Below are positions 8,661 to 17,450 of a stretch of DNA of 64,000 nucleotides, one piece after another. The DNA is taken from assembly GCF_000737195.2 (NCBI RefSeq), contig NZ_JALM01000019.1, positions 1-64,000 of the forward strand. Reading direction: 5' to 3'. Under the pieces are notes generated by a model. That model had not been told where the DNA came from, searched no databases, and saw only the letters and a program-made list of their open reading frames with translations. The translations under genes and the position numbers were made by a program. This stretch comes from Sciscionella sediminilitoris (GTDB lineage: Bacteria > Actinomycetota > Actinomycetes > Mycobacteriales > Pseudonocardiaceae). Every line of letters starts with the position of its first letter. The first letter of the stretch is position 1.

Positions 8661-9476
8661 ATGGCGAACTACTCAGCGGCGGACGTCAAGCGTCTGCGCG
8701 AGGCGACCGGGTCCGGCATGATGGACTGCAAGAAGGCGCTCGAGGAAGCCGAGGGCGACTTCGACAAGGCCGTCGAGATCCTGCGTGTCAAGGGTGCGAA
8801 GGACGTCGGCAAGCGGGCCGAGCGCACCACCGCGCAGGGCCTGATCGCGGCGGCCGGCCCCGCGATGGTCGAGCTCAACAGCGAGACCGACTTCGTGGCC
8901 AAGAACCCCGAATTCGTCGCGCTCGCGGACAAGATCGTCGCCACCGCGCGGGACAACAAGATCGGCGAGCTGGACGCCCTGCTCGCGGCCGACCTCGACG
9001 GCTCGACGGTCTCCGAGGCCATCGCCGCGCTGTCCGCGAAGATCGGCGAGAAGCTCGAGCTGCGCCGGATCACCCTCTTCGACGGCAACGTCACCAGCTA
9101 CCTGCACCGGCGCTCCGCCGACCTGCCCCCGGCCGTCGGCGTGCTCGTCGAGTACACCGGTAGCGACGAGGAAGCCGCCCGCGGCGCGGCCATGCAGGTC
9201 GCCGCGCTCAACGCGCGCTACACCAACCGCGAGGACGTGCCGGAGGAGACCGTCGCGAACGAGCGGCGCATCGCCGAGCAGACCGCCCGCGAGGAGGGCA
9301 AGCCCGAGCAGGCCATGCCCAAGATCGTCGAGGGCAAGGTCAACGCCTACTACAAGGACTTCGTGCTCAACGAGCAGCCTTCGGTCACCGACAACAAGAA
9401 GACCGTCAAGGCCGTGCTCGACGAGGCCGGTGTCAGTGTCGTGCGCTTCGCGCGCTTCGAGGTCGGCGTCGCCTGA
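8661..9476 (+). CDS. tsf: Translation elongation factor Ts
   Basis: EF-Ts, 271 residues, the guanine nucleotide exchange factor that recycles EF-Tu. The N-terminal UBA-like domain reads [29 protein letters not shown]. The signature [15 protein letters not shown] contains the TDFV contact with EF-Tu. The C-terminal core ([21 protein letters not shown]) is intact. The start has a good upstream SD (AAGGAACGAG). It lies downstream of rpsB as in nearly all bacteria. Confidence 0.97.
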   Translation: MANYSAADVKRLREATGSGMMDCKKALEEAEGDFDKAVEILRVKGAKDVGKRAERTTAQGLIAAAGPAMVELNSETDFVAKNPEFVALADKIVATARDNKIGELDALLAADLDGSTVSEAIAALSAKIGEKLELRRITLFDGNVTSYLHRRSADLPPAVGVLVEYTGSDEEAARGAAMQVAALNARYTNREDVPEETVANERRIAEQTAREEGKPEQAMPKIVEGKVNAYYKDFVLNEQPSVTDNKKTVKAVLDEAGVSVVRFARFEVGVA

Positions 9477-9530
9477 CCTGCCGGCACGGTGTGCCACCCT
9501 TCGCGCGCGAGAGCGGAGGACCCGAGTACC

Positions 9531-9565
9531 GTGTGCCCCGCCTTCTTCACGAGGGCGGGGCACAC
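9531..9565 (+). terminator. Hairpin between tsf and pyrH
   Basis: Inverted repeat GTGTGCCCCGCC (9531-9542) with GGCGGGGCACAC (9554-9565), an 11-base loop and no T-run. It may terminate or attenuate tsf transcripts before pyrH. Confidence 0.5.
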
Positions 9566-9583
9566 GCATGTGAGGAGGGCCGA

Positions 9584-10294
9584 ATGGGTTACAAGCGAGT
9601 ACTGCTGAAACTCGGTGGCGAGATGTTCGGTGGCGGCGCTGTCGGAGTGGATCCCGATGTGGTGCACACCGTGGCTCGGCAGATCGCCGACGTGGTGCGC
9701 ACCGGCGCGCAACTGGCCGTCGTCATCGGCGGCGGCAACTACTTCCGGGGCGCCGAGCTGTCCCAGCGTGGCATGGACCGGGACCGCGCCGACTACATGG
9801 CGATGCTCGGCACCGTGATGAACAGCCTCGCCCTGCAGGACTTCCTGGAGAAAGAGGGCGTGCCGACCAGGGTGCAGACCGCGATCAGCATGGGCCAGGT
9901 CGCCGAGCCCTATGTCCCGCGCCGCGCGGAACGGCACCTGGACAAGGGCCGCGTGGTGATCTTCGCGGCCGGGACGGGCATGCCCTACTTCTCCACCGAT
10001 ACCGGGGCCGCCCAGCGCGCGCTCGAGATCGGCTGCGAGGCGGTCCTGATGGCCAAGGCCGTGGACGGGGTGTACACCGCGGACCCGAAACTGGACCCCA
10101 AGGCCACCATGTTCGACACCATCACGCACCACGAGGTCATCGAGCGTGGTCTCAAGGTGGCCGACGCGACCGCGTTCTCGCTGTGCATGGACAACAACAT
10201 GCCGATACTGGTGTTCAATCTGCTTACCGAGGGCAATATCGCCCGGGCCGTTCGCGGTGAGAAGATCGGGACACTGGTCAGTACTCCCGCATAG
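9584..10294 (+). CDS. pyrH: UMP kinase
   Basis: UMP kinase, 236 residues, of the amino-acid-kinase fold; it makes UDP from UMP and ATP and controls pyrimidine supply. The ATP-binding start [17 protein letters not shown], the GGGNYFRG loop, [21 protein letters not shown] (UMP binding) and [19 protein letters not shown] are diagnostic. The start follows a strong SD (GAGGAGGGCCGA). It is followed by frr, a conserved pairing. Confidence 0.96.
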   Translation: MGYKRVLLKLGGEMFGGGAVGVDPDVVHTVARQIADVVRTGAQLAVVIGGGNYFRGAELSQRGMDRDRADYMAMLGTVMNSLALQDFLEKEGVPTRVQTAISMGQVAEPYVPRRAERHLDKGRVVIFAAGTGMPYFSTDTGAAQRALEIGCEAVLMAKAVDGVYTADPKLDPKATMFDTITHHEVIERGLKVADATAFSLCMDNNMPILVFNLLTEGNIARAVRGEKIGTLVSTPA

Positions 10295-10328
10295 GCATGA
10301 GCACGCTGCACGCACGAAGGAGAAAGCA

Positions 10329-10886
10329 GTGATCGACGATACGCTCCTCGACGCCGAGGAAAAGATGGAGAAAGCCGTCTCGGTCGCCAAGGACGACCTC
10401 GCGTCGGTGCGTACCGGGCGGGCCACTCCCGCGATGTTCTCCAGGATCCACGTCGAGGCATACGGCGTGCCGACCCCGCTGAACGAGGTCGCGAGCGTGA
10501 GCATCCCGGAGGCACGGATGGTCGTGATCAAGCCCTACGACCCGAGCCAGCTGCGCGCCATCGAGAAGGCCATCCAGGAATCGGATCTCGGGGTGAACCC
10601 CTCCGATGACGGGCAGATCATCCGCATCAACGTTCCGCAGCTCTCCGAGGAGCGCCGCCGCGAGATGGTCAAGGTCGCCAAGGCCAAGGGCGAGGATGCG
10701 CGGGTCACCATCCGCAACATCCGCCGCAAGGGCAAGGACGAGCTGGACAAGCTGGTCAAGGACGGCGAGGTGGGCGAGGACGAGGGCGCCCGCGCCGAGA
10801 AGGAACTACAGAACCTCACCGACCAGTACATCCACCAGGTGGAGGAACTGGTCAAGCACAAGGAATCCGAGCTGCTCGAGGTTTAG
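10329..10886 (+). CDS. frr: Ribosome recycling factor
   Basis: Ribosome recycling factor, 185 residues, which splits post-termination ribosomes with EF-G. The sequence [31 protein letters not shown], the conserved [21 protein letters not shown] and [20 protein letters not shown] segments are all canonical. The GTG start at 10329 follows a purine-rich SD (GAAGGAGAAAG). The 3' end overlaps the convergent thioesterase gene by four bases. In most relatives cdsA follows; here it does not. Confidence 0.96.
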   Translation: MIDDTLLDAEEKMEKAVSVAKDDLASVRTGRATPAMFSRIHVEAYGVPTPLNEVASVSIPEARMVVIKPYDPSQLRAIEKAIQESDLGVNPSDDGQIIRINVPQLSEERRREMVKVAKAKGEDARVTIRNIRRKGKDELDKLVKDGEVGEDEGARAEKELQNLTDQYIHQVEELVKHKESELLEV

Positions 10887-11299
10887 CCGGGCTTGTTCAG
10901 GGTGACGCAGGTCAGCCGTGCCGTGCAGGTGCGGCGACCCTGCTCATCGGTGATCGTGATCTCGATGGTGCTCGTCGACCGCCCGGTGTGCACCGGCACC
11001 GCGACCGCGGTGACCTTCCCGTCCTTGACCCCACGGTGATGTGTGCAGGACAGCTCGAGCCCGACGACCGGGTGACCGGGCGCCGCGTTGAGCGCCGCTG
11101 CCTGCGATCCCACCGATTCGGCGAGTGAGGCGTTCGCCCCGCCGTGTATCAGCCCGTACGGCTGCCGGTTGCCGTCCACCGGCATGGTCGCGACCACCCG
11201 TTCCGGGCTCGCTTCGAGGACCTCGATGCCGAGTTTGGCATCGAGCAACTGTCCGGCCGGTTGCGCCGGGAACGGGTTGAGCTGCTGCTGTTCGGACAC
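10883..11299 (-). CDS. Hotdog-fold thioesterase (PaaI-like)
   Basis: A 138-residue hotdog thioesterase of the PaaI/YdiI type, which hydrolyses acyl-CoA thioesters. The motif [22 protein letters not shown] is the family signature, with the His-Gly-Gly turn and the catalytic acidic residue in the following helix (SLAES). I chose GTG 11299 because GGAGG lies nine bases upstream; the frame continues to ATG 11344 without a clear SD. The gene is divergent from polA with under 50 bases between starts. Substrate is unknown; menaquinone or phenylacetate pathway roles cannot be told apart here. Confidence 0.85.
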   Translation of the reverse strand: MSEQQQLNPFPAQPAGQLLDAKLGIEVLEASPERVVATMPVDGNRQPYGLIHGGANASLAESVGSQAAALNAAPGHPVVGLELSCTHHRGVKDGKVTAVAVPVHTGRSTSTIEITITDEQGRRTCTARLTCVTLNKPG

Positions 11300-11317
11300 G
11301 GGACGGGGCCTCCAGAC

Positions 11318-11340
11318 TTGTCGGTGCTTCACCATAGACT
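11318..11340 (+). promoter_or_regulatory. RecA-NDp/PafBC-type DNA-damage promoter of polA
   Basis: TTGTCGGTG (11318-11326), then eight bases, then TAGACT (11335-11340). This matches the mycobacterial LexA/RecA-independent damage promoter TTGTCRGTG-N8-TAnnnT at every defined position. The polA GTG follows six bases after the -10, so the mRNA would be leaderless. Confidence 0.75.
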
Positions 11341-11346
11341 TCATCC

Positions 11347-14043
11347 GTGAGCGCGAAGACCGATACCGGAAGTGACCAACCTCGCTTGTTGCTGCTCGAC
11401 GGCCATTCGCTGGCCTACCGGGCGTTCTTCGCCTTGCCCGCGGAGAACTTCAGCACCACGACGGGCCAGACCACGAACGCCGTGTACGGCTTCACCTCGA
11501 TGCTGATCAACCTGCTCCGGGACGAGCAGCCGACGCATCTGGCCGTGGCCTTCGACGTGTCCCGCAAGACCTTCCGCAGCGAGGCCTATGCCGAGTACAA
11601 GTCGAACCGCTCGAGTACCCCGGACGAGTTCCGTGGCCAGGTCTCGCTGATCGAGGACGTGCTCGCCACCCTGCGCGTGCCGACCCTGCGCAAGGAGGGC
11701 TACGAGGCCGACGACCTGATCGCCACGCTGACCACCGAGGCCGTGGCCGACGGGATGCGGGTGTCCATCTGCACCGGGGACCGGGACGCGCTGCAGCTGG
11801 TCGACGACTCGGTGACGGTGCTCTACCCGCGCAAGGGCGTCTCCGATCTGGTCCGGTTCACCCCGGAGGCCGTGGAGGAGAAGTACACCCTCACGCCGAA
11901 GCAGTACCCCGATTTCGCCGCGCTGCGCGGTGACCCCTCGGACAACCTGCCGGGGATCCCCGGGGTCGGCGAGAAGACCGCGGCGAAGTGGATCAGGCAG
12001 TTCGGTTCCCTCGCCGATCTGGTCGACCGGGTGGACGAGGTAAAGGGCAAGGTCGGCGAGGCGCTGCGTGCGCACCTCGACTCGGTGCTGCTCAACCGCC
12101 AGCTGACCGAACTGGTCCGGAACGTCGAACTGGACAAGCACGCGAACGAGCTCGAGCTCCAGCCCTGGGACCGGGACGCGGTGCACCGGCTGTTCGACGA
12201 CCTCGAGTTCCGGGTGCTGCGCGACCGGTTGTTCGAGACCCTGTCCTCCGCGGAGCCCGAGGCCGAGTCCGGGCTGGACATCGAGGGCGGGCGGATCGAG
12301 ACCGGGGCGCTGCGGGACTGGCTCGCCGAGCACGCCTCGGGGCGCCGCACCGGCCTCGCCGTGCGCGGGAACTTCGCGATGGGCGGCGGTGACGTCTACT
12401 CGGTGACCCTCGCCGCGGGCGGGGTCGGCGGCTTTGTGGAGGTCGCCGCGATGGACGAGGCCGATGAGCGCGCGCTGGCCGCCTGGCTCGCCGATCCGGA
12501 AGCACCGAAGGCCGGGCACGACGTGAAGGGCGCGATCAACGCGTTCGCCGCACGCGGCTGGGAGTTCGCCGGGCTCACCTCGGACACCGCGCTCGCCGCC
12601 TATCTGGTGCGCCCCGGGCAGCGCTCCTTCGCGCTCGACGATCTGGTGCTGCGCTACCTGCAGCGGGAACTGCGCGCCGAGGCCGGGGAGACCCAGCTGT
12701 CCCTGCTGGACGGCGCGGACGGTGAGGACACCGCGCTGATCAACGCGGAGCTGCTGCGCGCGGTCGCGATCGCCGAGCTCGCCGACGCACTGGACGCCGA
12801 GCTCGCCAAGATCGAGGCGACCGGGCTGCTGCGCGATCTCGAGCTGCCGCTGCTGCGGGTGCTCGCGCGGATGGAGCAGATCGGGATCGCCGTGGATGTC
12901 GAGGCGCTCACCGCCCTGGAGGCGCACTTCGCCGCGCGGGTGAAGAACGCCGCGCAGGAGGCGTACGCGGTGATCGGCAAGGAGATCAACCTCGGCTCGC
13001 CGAAACAGCTGCAGGTGGTGCTGTTCGAAGACCTCGAGATGCCGAAGACCAAGCGCACCAAGACCGGGTACACCACGGACGCGGACGCGCTGCAGACCCT
13101 GTTCGAGCAGACCGAGCACCCCTTCCTCGCGCACCTGCTCGAACACCGGGACGCCACCCGGCTCAAGACGACCGCCGAGGGACTGCTCAAGACCGTCGCC
13201 GACGACGAGCGGATCCACACCACCTACAACCAGACGATCGCGGCGACCGGCAGGCTTTCCTCGACCGATCCGAACCTGCAGAACATCCCGATCCGCACCG
13301 AGGAGGGCCGCCGGATCCGCGAGGGCTTCGTGGTCGGGCGGGGCTTCGCCGAACTGATGACCGCGGACTACTCGCAGATCGAGATGCGCATCATGGCGCA
13401 CCTCTCCGAGGACGCCGAGCTCATCCAGGCCTTCCAGTCGGGGACCGACTTCCACGCCGAGACCGCGGCCCGGGTGTTCGGGGTGGACGCCGGGGAGGTG
13501 TCCACCGAACAGCGCGCCAAGATCAAGGCGATGAACTACGGGCTCGCCTACGGGCTCTCCGCGTACGGGCTCTCCGGGCAGCTGCGTATCGCCGTGGACG
13601 AGGCGCGCGGGCTGATGGACGACTACTTCGCCCAGTTCGGCGGGGTGCGCGACTATCTGCGCGAGCTGGTGGACGCCGCCCGCAAGGACGGATACACCTC
13701 CACGATCCTCGGGCGGCGGCGCTACCTGCCCGACCTGAACTCGGACAACCGGCAGCGCCGCGAGATGGCCGAGCGGATGGCGCTCAACGCCCCCATCCAG
13801 GGATCGGCCGCGGACATCATCAAGGTCGCCATGCTCGGCGTCGGCAAGGCACTCGACGAGGCCGGGGTGCGCTCCAGGATGCTGCTTCAGGTGCACGACG
13901 AACTCGTGCTCGAGGTGGTCGAGGGCGAACACGACCGGATCGAGTCGATCGTGCGCGAGCAGATGGGGTCGGCCTACGAACTCCAGGTGCCGCTGGAGGT
14001 TTCGGTCGGCGTCGGCCGCTCCTGGCACGAGGCAGCTCACTAG
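11347..14043 (+). CDS. polA: DNA polymerase I
   Basis: DNA polymerase I, 898 residues, for Okazaki-fragment maturation and repair synthesis. The N-terminal 5'-3' exonuclease domain begins LLLLDGHSLAYRAFFALP and has EADDLIATL and CTGDRDALQLV. The middle 3'-5' exonuclease-like domain lacks convincing catalytic acidic motifs, as is usual in actinobacteria. The polymerase domain has motif A (TADYSQIEMRIMAHLS, about residue 673), the O-helix (RAKIKAMNYGLAYGLS, about 722) and motif C (QVHDELVLEV, about 848). Just before the GTG is a damage-inducible type promoter, so polA is probably induced by DNA damage independently of LexA. Confidence 0.97.
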   Translation: MSAKTDTGSDQPRLLLLDGHSLAYRAFFALPAENFSTTTGQTTNAVYGFTSMLINLLRDEQPTHLAVAFDVSRKTFRSEAYAEYKSNRSSTPDEFRGQVSLIEDVLATLRVPTLRKEGYEADDLIATLTTEAVADGMRVSICTGDRDALQLVDDSVTVLYPRKGVSDLVRFTPEAVEEKYTLTPKQYPDFAALRGDPSDNLPGIPGVGEKTAAKWIRQFGSLADLVDRVDEVKGKVGEALRAHLDSVLLNRQLTELVRNVELDKHANELELQPWDRDAVHRLFDDLEFRVLRDRLFETLSSAEPEAESGLDIEGGRIETGALRDWLAEHASGRRTGLAVRGNFAMGGGDVYSVTLAAGGVGGFVEVAAMDEADERALAAWLADPEAPKAGHDVKGAINAFAARGWEFAGLTSDTALAAYLVRPGQRSFALDDLVLRYLQRELRAEAGETQLSLLDGADGEDTALINAELLRAVAIAELADALDAELAKIEATGLLRDLELPLLRVLARMEQIGIAVDVEALTALEAHFAARVKNAAQEAYAVIGKEINLGSPKQLQVVLFEDLEMPKTKRTKTGYTTDADALQTLFEQTEHPFLAHLLEHRDATRLKTTAEGLLKTVADDERIHTTYNQTIAATGRLSSTDPNLQNIPIRTEEGRRIREGFVVGRGFAELMTADYSQIEMRIMAHLSEDAELIQAFQSGTDFHAETAARVFGVDAGEVSTEQRAKIKAMNYGLAYGLSAYGLSGQLRIAVDEARGLMDDYFAQFGGVRDYLRELVDAARKDGYTSTILGRRRYLPDLNSDNRQRREMAERMALNAPIQGSAADIIKVAMLGVGKALDEAGVRSRMLLQVHDELVLEVVEGEHDRIESIVREQMGSAYELQVPLEVSVGVGRSWHEAAH

Positions 14044-14150
14044 GACCCATCGTGGCTGGTTTGCGTGGCGGTGCCAGCCGCTCGGGTGGAGCAGCGGCTC
14101 CGCCGCTGATGAAACTGCTCGAACCGAACGATGGGGGGCAAGGGATCCGG

Positions 14151-14475
14151 TGGATCGGGTCGGACCGCTCACGCACCTGCGCCGGGCGCGGGACGTGATC
14201 GATGCGCGGTTCGCCGATCCGCTGACCGCGCCCGAACTGGCGGGCATCGCCTGCTACCGGGAACCGAACGCTCACTGTCCGCACATTCCCGGCTGTTTCG
14301 TGCTGATGGCGACCGCGTCCCGGGAACGGTCACTCTCGGATAAGCCGGATACCGCGACGATTCCGGGAACTGGTTCTCCCTCGGCCAGCCGAACGCGGAA
14401 CTCGATGCCGGCAAGCCCTGGGACGACCGCGAGGCCGAACAGGCCGGTGGAGACCGGTACGCCCCCGGTACAGCG
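14151..14475 (+). pseudogene. Decayed araC-type regulator fused to the tail of a VOC-family gene
   Basis: GTG 14151 opens an AraC-type HTH start (VGPLTHLRRARDVIDARF, then DPLTAPELAGIACY). The expected second helix continues only after a frameshift, in another frame, as SRLFRADGDRVPG (about 14293-14331), which matches the usual SRLFRxxxGxxPG. From about 14347 a third frame reads GYRDDSGNWFSLGQP and AGKPWDD, resembling the C-terminus of VOC/glyoxalase-fold proteins that often sit beside such AraC genes. The stretch therefore looks like an araC-VOC pair collapsed by an internal deletion plus a frameshift. No functional protein is expected. Bases 14044-14150 hold nothing I recognise. Confidence 0.6.
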
Positions 14476-14874
14476 CTAGCCGCTCGCCGACCAGCTCGCC
14501 ACCCGGCTCACCCGCACGGCGATGACCGAACTGCCCAGCTCCACCTCGCCGTACTGCGGGTACTTCGCGCGCAGCAGCGCGTGTGCCTCGGTGGCCACCG
14601 CATCGCCGGAGTGCACCGCTGCCTCGCCGTCGACCCGCACCCACCACAGCAGCGACCAGTCCTCGGCGTAGCGGTCGGCGAGCAGGCTGACCCGCGGCTC
14701 GTGCGCGATGTTCGCCAGGCGCAGCAAGGGTTTCCCGCTCTTGGGCTTGCCGTCGACCGGGGTGTACACGAACTCCGCTGAGCAGGCGAACACGACGGGG
14801 ACCAGATGCGGGCGGCCGTCGGCGCGCACGGTGGCCAGACTTGCGGTGCGTGCTTCGGTGAAACGGGAGTCCAT
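14476..14874 (-). CDS. PPOX-class flavin/F420-dependent oxidoreductase (Rv0121c-like)
   Basis: A 132-residue split-barrel protein of the pyridoxamine-5'-phosphate-oxidase superfamily. The start [45 protein letters not shown] is typical of the actinobacterial TIGR03668/Rv0121c group, proposed to use F420 or flavin. [36 protein letters not shown] gives the second half of the barrel. ATG 14874 is chosen; a GTG five codons upstream is also open. The substrate is unknown. It is divergent from a small Rossmann-fold gene. Confidence 0.82.
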   Translation of the reverse strand: MDSRFTEARTASLATVRADGRPHLVPVVFACSAEFVYTPVDGKPKSGKPLLRLANIAHEPRVSLLADRYAEDWSLLWWVRVDGEAAVHSGDAVATEAHALLRAKYPQYGEVELGSSVIAVRVSRVASWSASG

Positions 14875-14925
14875 GCGCCCAGTCAACACGGTTCCGCGCT
14901 TGCCTGTTCCCGTATCCTGTTGTCG

Positions 14926-15498
14926 ATGTCACACGATCGGAGACAGCGGGCGCTGGTGATCGGTGGCGGCGGAATGCTCAGTGACTGTGTGGAGCAACTG
15001 CTCGCGCAGGGTTGGCATGTCGTGCTGCCGAGCAAGCGGTACCGCCCGCTCGGCAAGTGCCCGAAACTCGACGGCTCGGGCGGAACGGCGCGCTGGGTGC
15101 GCGCCGACTGGTCCGCGCCCGCCGCGCTCGCCCGCGATGTGGCCCGAGAGCTCGACGGGCCCGCCGATCTGCTCGTGGCCTGGCTGCCGGAGAACCACCG
15201 GGTGCCGGTACTGCGCGCAGTCGGCGGATCGCTGGCCGGTGGAGCCGGAGTGGTCGAGGTCTACTCCTGCGCGGAACTCCCCGGAGGGCTTCCCGAACCC
15301 GCGCTTCCCGAGCACGTCACCCAGCGAGTGGCGCTCGGCTACATCCCCCTGCGCCGGGGCAGGCGGCACGCCAACCACGCCGAGACGAGCGCGGCCATCA
15401 CGGCGGCCGTGACGCGAGCGCTGCGGGACGCGCCGCCCGAGGCGGACCAGATCGGGGAACCCGATATCTGGCCGCACCTCGCGCAGCTGCGTTCCTGA
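14926..15498 (+). CDS. Small Rossmann-fold NAD(P)-binding protein (SDR-like)
   Basis: A 190-residue protein that starts with a nucleotide-binding fold: [31 protein letters not shown], where GGGGML replaces the usual GxxGxG. The later YxxxK catalytic pair of classical short-chain dehydrogenases is not visible; instead there is [20 protein letters not shown] and [21 protein letters not shown]. It resembles the compact 'short-chain dehydrogenase' family with a GGTGML start, whose function is unknown. ATG 14926 is chosen because the fold begins seven residues later. It converges with the YhgE gene nine bases downstream. Confidence 0.65.
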   Translation: MSHDRRQRALVIGGGGMLSDCVEQLLAQGWHVVLPSKRYRPLGKCPKLDGSGGTARWVRADWSAPAALARDVARELDGPADLLVAWLPENHRVPVLRAVGGSLAGGAGVVEVYSCAELPGGLPEPALPEHVTQRVALGYIPLRRGRRHANHAETSAAITAAVTRALRDAPPEADQIGEPDIWPHLAQLRS

Positions 15499-15506
15499 AA
15501 TCCCGG

Positions 15507-17450
15507 CTACAGGGCGAACTCCGGGCGCACCCGGTTCGCCGTCCACACCCGCTTGCGGCGGGCGGCGACCATGCCGAGCACCAGCCCGAGGATGCCCCAC
15601 AGTATGAGTACCCCGACATCGATCGCGGTCGCGGTGAGCGTGCCGCCGTAGCAGAGCTGGCGTATCCCATCGGTCGCGTAGCCCATCGGCAGCACGGTGT
15701 TCAGCCCCTGCAGCACCGCGGGCAGGGTTTGCGCGGGATAGGCACCGCCGCTGGTGAACAGCTGCAGCACCAGCAGCGCCAGGCCGATGATCCGGCCCAC
15801 CGAGCCGAACAGCGCGCCGAGCCCGTGCAGCAGCGCGGTGAAGCTGAGCCCCACGACGATCAGGAACACCGCGGCCAGGATCGGCTGTGAGGGTTTGATA
15901 CCGATCGCGAACACCACGGTCACGTACACGACGATGGCCTGCACGACCGCGAACGCCGCGGCGGGCAGCCAGCCGCCGACCGCGGTGCGCCACACCGAGG
16001 CACGGGCGGCCAGCGCGCGGGAGGACAGCGGGCGCAGCAGCAGGAACAGCGCGAACGCGCCGACCCACATGGCGAGGGCCAGGAAGAACGGGGCAAGACC
16101 CGCGGTGTAGCTGCTCGCCTTGGCCACCCCGTCGGAGGAGACGTTGACCGGATCGGCGGGATTCTTGCCCGCCTCGCCGACCGGGCTCGTGGTCAGCTGC
16201 TGCTGGATCTGGCTCGCGGATCCGGCCAGCGATCCGGCGTCGTTGCGCAGCTGCGTGGAGCTGCCGACCAGTTTCGAGGTCGCGTCCGCCGCGCCCTTGG
16301 CGCTGTCCCGGGCCTGGCCCGCGGGGCCGACGAGCCGACCGGCGCTGGTGGCCGCGTCGGAGACCGGTTTGGCGATGCCCGGGGCGGCCGCGGAGAGCTC
16401 GGTGGCCTCACTCGAGGCCTGCTTCGCGCTGTTCACCGCGGTGCTGAGCTGGCTGCCCGAGTCGTGCACCTTGGTGTTCGCATCGGCGAGCTTTCCCTTG
16501 GCGTCGTTGACGATGCCGAGCACCTTGTTCAGCTCGGCGGGGGAGACCTTGCCCTCGAGCTCGTCCCGGATGTCCCCGCTCATTCCGTCGATCTGACCGG
16601 TGAATCCGCTGGCCGCCTCGACGAACTGGGAGCCGGCCGAGGAGAACGAGGAACCGGAATCGGCGGCCTTCTTGGTGTCGTCGGCGATCTTGCCCGCCTG
16701 CTGCGGAAGCTGATTCGCCTTGTCCCGCGCGGCATTGAGCCCGTTGGTCATATCGGTCATGCCGTCGCCGACCTGCTTGCTCTGCTGGGAGATCTGCTGC
16801 TGGGTGGCGTTGAGCTTGCCGATCGCGTCCGAGACGCCGACGGCTCCGTCCCGGGTCTTGCTCGCCCCGTCGGCGAGCTGCTTCGCGGTCTCTCCGGCAT
16901 TGGCCAGCTGACCGCCCGCCGGGGAGAAGCCGATGAGCAGCCGGTTCGCCGCGTCCGGGCCGACCTCCTGGGAGACGGCGTCACGCACCGATTTGGAGAC
17001 CGACTCGGCGATCGGTGCCGCGAGATAGTTCTGCGCGTTGCTGGTGGTCAGCCGCAGCAGGCCCTTCTGGTCCCCGCTGCGCTGCGGCGCGGTGAGCGCG
17101 GCCGAGAACTCCGGCGGGAGGGTCAGCGAGAAGGTGTACTTCCCGGACTTCAGGCCGTTCGCCGCGTCCTCGGGGTTGGTGCGCGTCCAGTCGAAGCCGC
17201 GCGCGCTCTGCAGCGCGGTCCCGACATCCTGGCCGACGTTGACCGCGTTGCCACCGGACTGCGCGCCCGTGTCCGAGACGACGAGCGCGGCGGGCAGCTT
17301 GTTCAGCTTCTTGCCCGGATCATCGTTGGTGACCAGGTACATCGAGCCGTAGACGAGCGGGACGAGGATGAGCGCGATGGTCACGAGCAAGGGCATCCTG
17401 CCCGAGGTCACCCTGCGCAGCTCCCCAAGGGCAAGGCGGATGGTGGTCAC
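15507..17450 (-). CDS. YhgE/Pip family membrane protein (ABC-2-like)
   Basis: A 647-residue membrane protein of the YhgE/Pip (phage infection protein) family. One membrane helix lies near residues 20-40 (LLVTIALILVPLVYGSMYLV). A large extracellular region of about 400 residues follows, rich in Ser, Ala and Gln and likely coiled-coil (DGASKTRDGAVGVSDAIGKLNATQQQ). Five helices from about residue 450 to 640 form an ABC-2-type permease end. Members are linked to export of cell-envelope material or type VII-like secretion, but the substrate here is unknown. The GTG start overlaps the stop of the ATPase-like gene (GTGA), so the two products are probably a complex. Confidence 0.85.
   Translation of the reverse strand: MTTIRLALGELRRVTSGRMPLLVTIALILVPLVYGSMYLVTNDDPGKKLNKLPAALVVSDTGAQSGGNAVNVGQDVGTALQSARGFDWTRTNPEDAANGLKSGKYTFSLTLPPEFSAALTAPQRSGDQKGLLRLTTSNAQNYLAAPIAESVSKSVRDAVSQEVGPDAANRLLIGFSPAGGQLANAGETAKQLADGASKTRDGAVGVSDAIGKLNATQQQISQQSKQVGDGMTDMTNGLNAARDKANQLPQQAGKIADDTKKAADSGSSFSSAGSQFVEAASGFTGQIDGMSGDIRDELEGKVSPAELNKVLGIVNDAKGKLADANTKVHDSGSQLSTAVNSAKQASSEATELSAAAPGIAKPVSDAATSAGRLVGPAGQARDSAKGAADATSKLVGSSTQLRNDAGSLAGSASQIQQQLTTSPVGEAGKNPADPVNVSSDGVAKASSYTAGLAPFFLALAMWVGAFALFLLLRPLSSRALAARASVWRTAVGGWLPAAAFAVVQAIVVYVTVVFAIGIKPSQPILAAVFLIVVGLSFTALLHGLGALFGSVGRIIGLALLVLQLFTSGGAYPAQTLPAVLQGLNTVLPMGYATDGIRQLCYGGTLTATAIDVGVLILWGILGLVLGMVAARRKRVWTANRVRPEFAL

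Noticed and set aside
11341-14247. A 968-codon open frame antisense to polA
   Set aside because: polA has full family motifs in its frame; the antisense frame is Gly/Val/Arg/His repetitive and reflects GC-rich third-position bias.
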